From positions 62,001 through 126,000 of the forward strand of contig CADCDP010000001.1 in the NCBI GenBank assembly GCA_902800305.1: a DNA stretch of 64,000 nucleotides, read 5' to 3'. Source of the stretch: an uncultured Bacteroidales bacterium (GTDB lineage: Bacteria; Bacteroidota; Bacteroidia; Bacteroidales; Bacteroidaceae). Shown here in pieces: positions 63,842 through 64,000 of the stretch. The notes under the pieces were generated by a model. The model was not told the origin of the DNA, searched no databases, and worked only from the letters and a program-made list of their open reading frames with translations. Position 1 is the stretch's first letter; each line of letters starts with the position of its first letter. The translations under genes were made by a program, and so were the position numbers.

Positions 63842-64000
63842 ATCCGCCTTGACCAGCGAAAAACTCTTTGCGAGCAGCTTGACGTGACTCCCGATTATCG
63901 GAATCTCGCCTCTCGGAGTGCTCGAAACGGTCGCCCTTCCTGTCTCTGAAGTCATTTCTTCGTTCGTCCCTGAAGTCGTTTCTCCGTTCGCCTCGATCCC
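63687..64000 (-). CDS. Arg/Asp-rich C-terminal tail of an unidentified RNA-associated protein (partial; runs off the right edge)
   Basis: The minus strand is open from base 64000 to a TAG at 63687-63689 and encodes about 104 residues of strongly charged low complexity: RRNDFRDERRNDFRDRKGDR, then RREFRDERRPRRDGERPDRK, ending KRENRPFRDKKDKK. Such tails are typical of Bacteroidota DEAD-box helicases and some pseudouridine synthases. The catalytic part lies beyond the window, so the protein cannot be named. It converges on tatD and overlaps it by 155 bp. Confidence 0.65.
   Translation of the reverse strand, partial: DRGERRNDFRDERRNDFRDRKGDRFEHSERRDSDNRESRQAARKEFFAGQGGFKKSRGEKAFDEGRREFRDERRPRRDGERPDRKFDGQKRENRPFRDKKDKK

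Noticed and set aside
63671..63955. Another minus-strand frame at the right edge (94 codons with an ATG)
   Set aside because: Different frame from the Arg/Asp-rich tail, which runs off the edge and has the low-complexity composition expected of a real C-terminal tail; this one shows no pattern.

Overview
The window comes from a member of the Bacteroidota, most likely Prevotella-like (Bacteroidales). The evidence is in the sequence. Several promoters match the Bacteroidota pattern TTTG - about 20 bp - TAnnTTTG (1175-1207, 5294-5324, 5828-5859, 59291-59322). Shine-Dalgarno sequences are weak. Many exported proteins end in type IX secretion-type C-terminal domains. There are FimB/Mfa2 and Mfa1-like fimbrial lipoproteins, a DUF4271 gene, a PG_1098-like methyltransferase, an S46 dipeptidyl-peptidase, and a SAM-II riboswitch in front of metK. 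No tRNA, rRNA or CRISPR array was seen.

Layout. 1-1104 (minus): 5' part of mnmG. 1300-5235: a large secreted protein with an internal tandem duplication, closed by a strong terminator. 5288-5744: a gene-less stretch with its own promoter and several dyad repeats. 5874-6542: higBA toxin-antitoxin pair. 6568-20682: a mostly housekeeping run on the plus strand: RNA methyltransferase, U32 protein, MG2-type protein, nucleoside permease, ruvB, then topA-aroK-speA-flippase. 20654-21221: a cassette carrying a GxxExxY (PD-(D/E)XK) gene between matched hairpin/A-rich arms. 21224-26215: S46 peptidase and a secreted gluzincin-like metalloprotease. 26216-26799: a repeat-rich gap holding a gene-less derivative of the GxxExxY cassette and a phased dyad array.

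26800-59072 is a cell-surface locus of about 32 kb: a DUF3575/OmpA-like protein, a truncated ORF6N gene, two Mfa1-like fimbrillins, one Mfa2/FimB-like anchor, two further fimbrillin-like lipoproteins, three giant or large adhesin-like secreted proteins (4037, 1158 and 2222 aa) and a DUF5106/thioredoxin-like protein. From 30863 to 59072 the genes are almost contiguous (gaps of 3-26 bp, or overlaps), so they probably form one very long operon that builds and decorates a fimbria-like structure (inference). Matching arrays of three 17-bp dyads with a 24-bp period lie on either side of the locus (26256-26320 and 59075-59139).

59291-60811: metK with promoter and SAM-II riboswitch. 60869-63841: DUF4271, hemD, rnpA, yidD and tatD, tightly packed. 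At the right edge, a minus-strand gene encoding an Arg/Asp-rich tail (63687-64000, partial) overlaps the 3' end of tatD by 155 bp.

The most novel signal is the GxxExxY cassette together with its gene-less inverted derivative 5.7 kb away. The pair looks like a small mobile or repetitive element family built on a PD-(D/E)XK nuclease-fold protein rather than a classical transposase.
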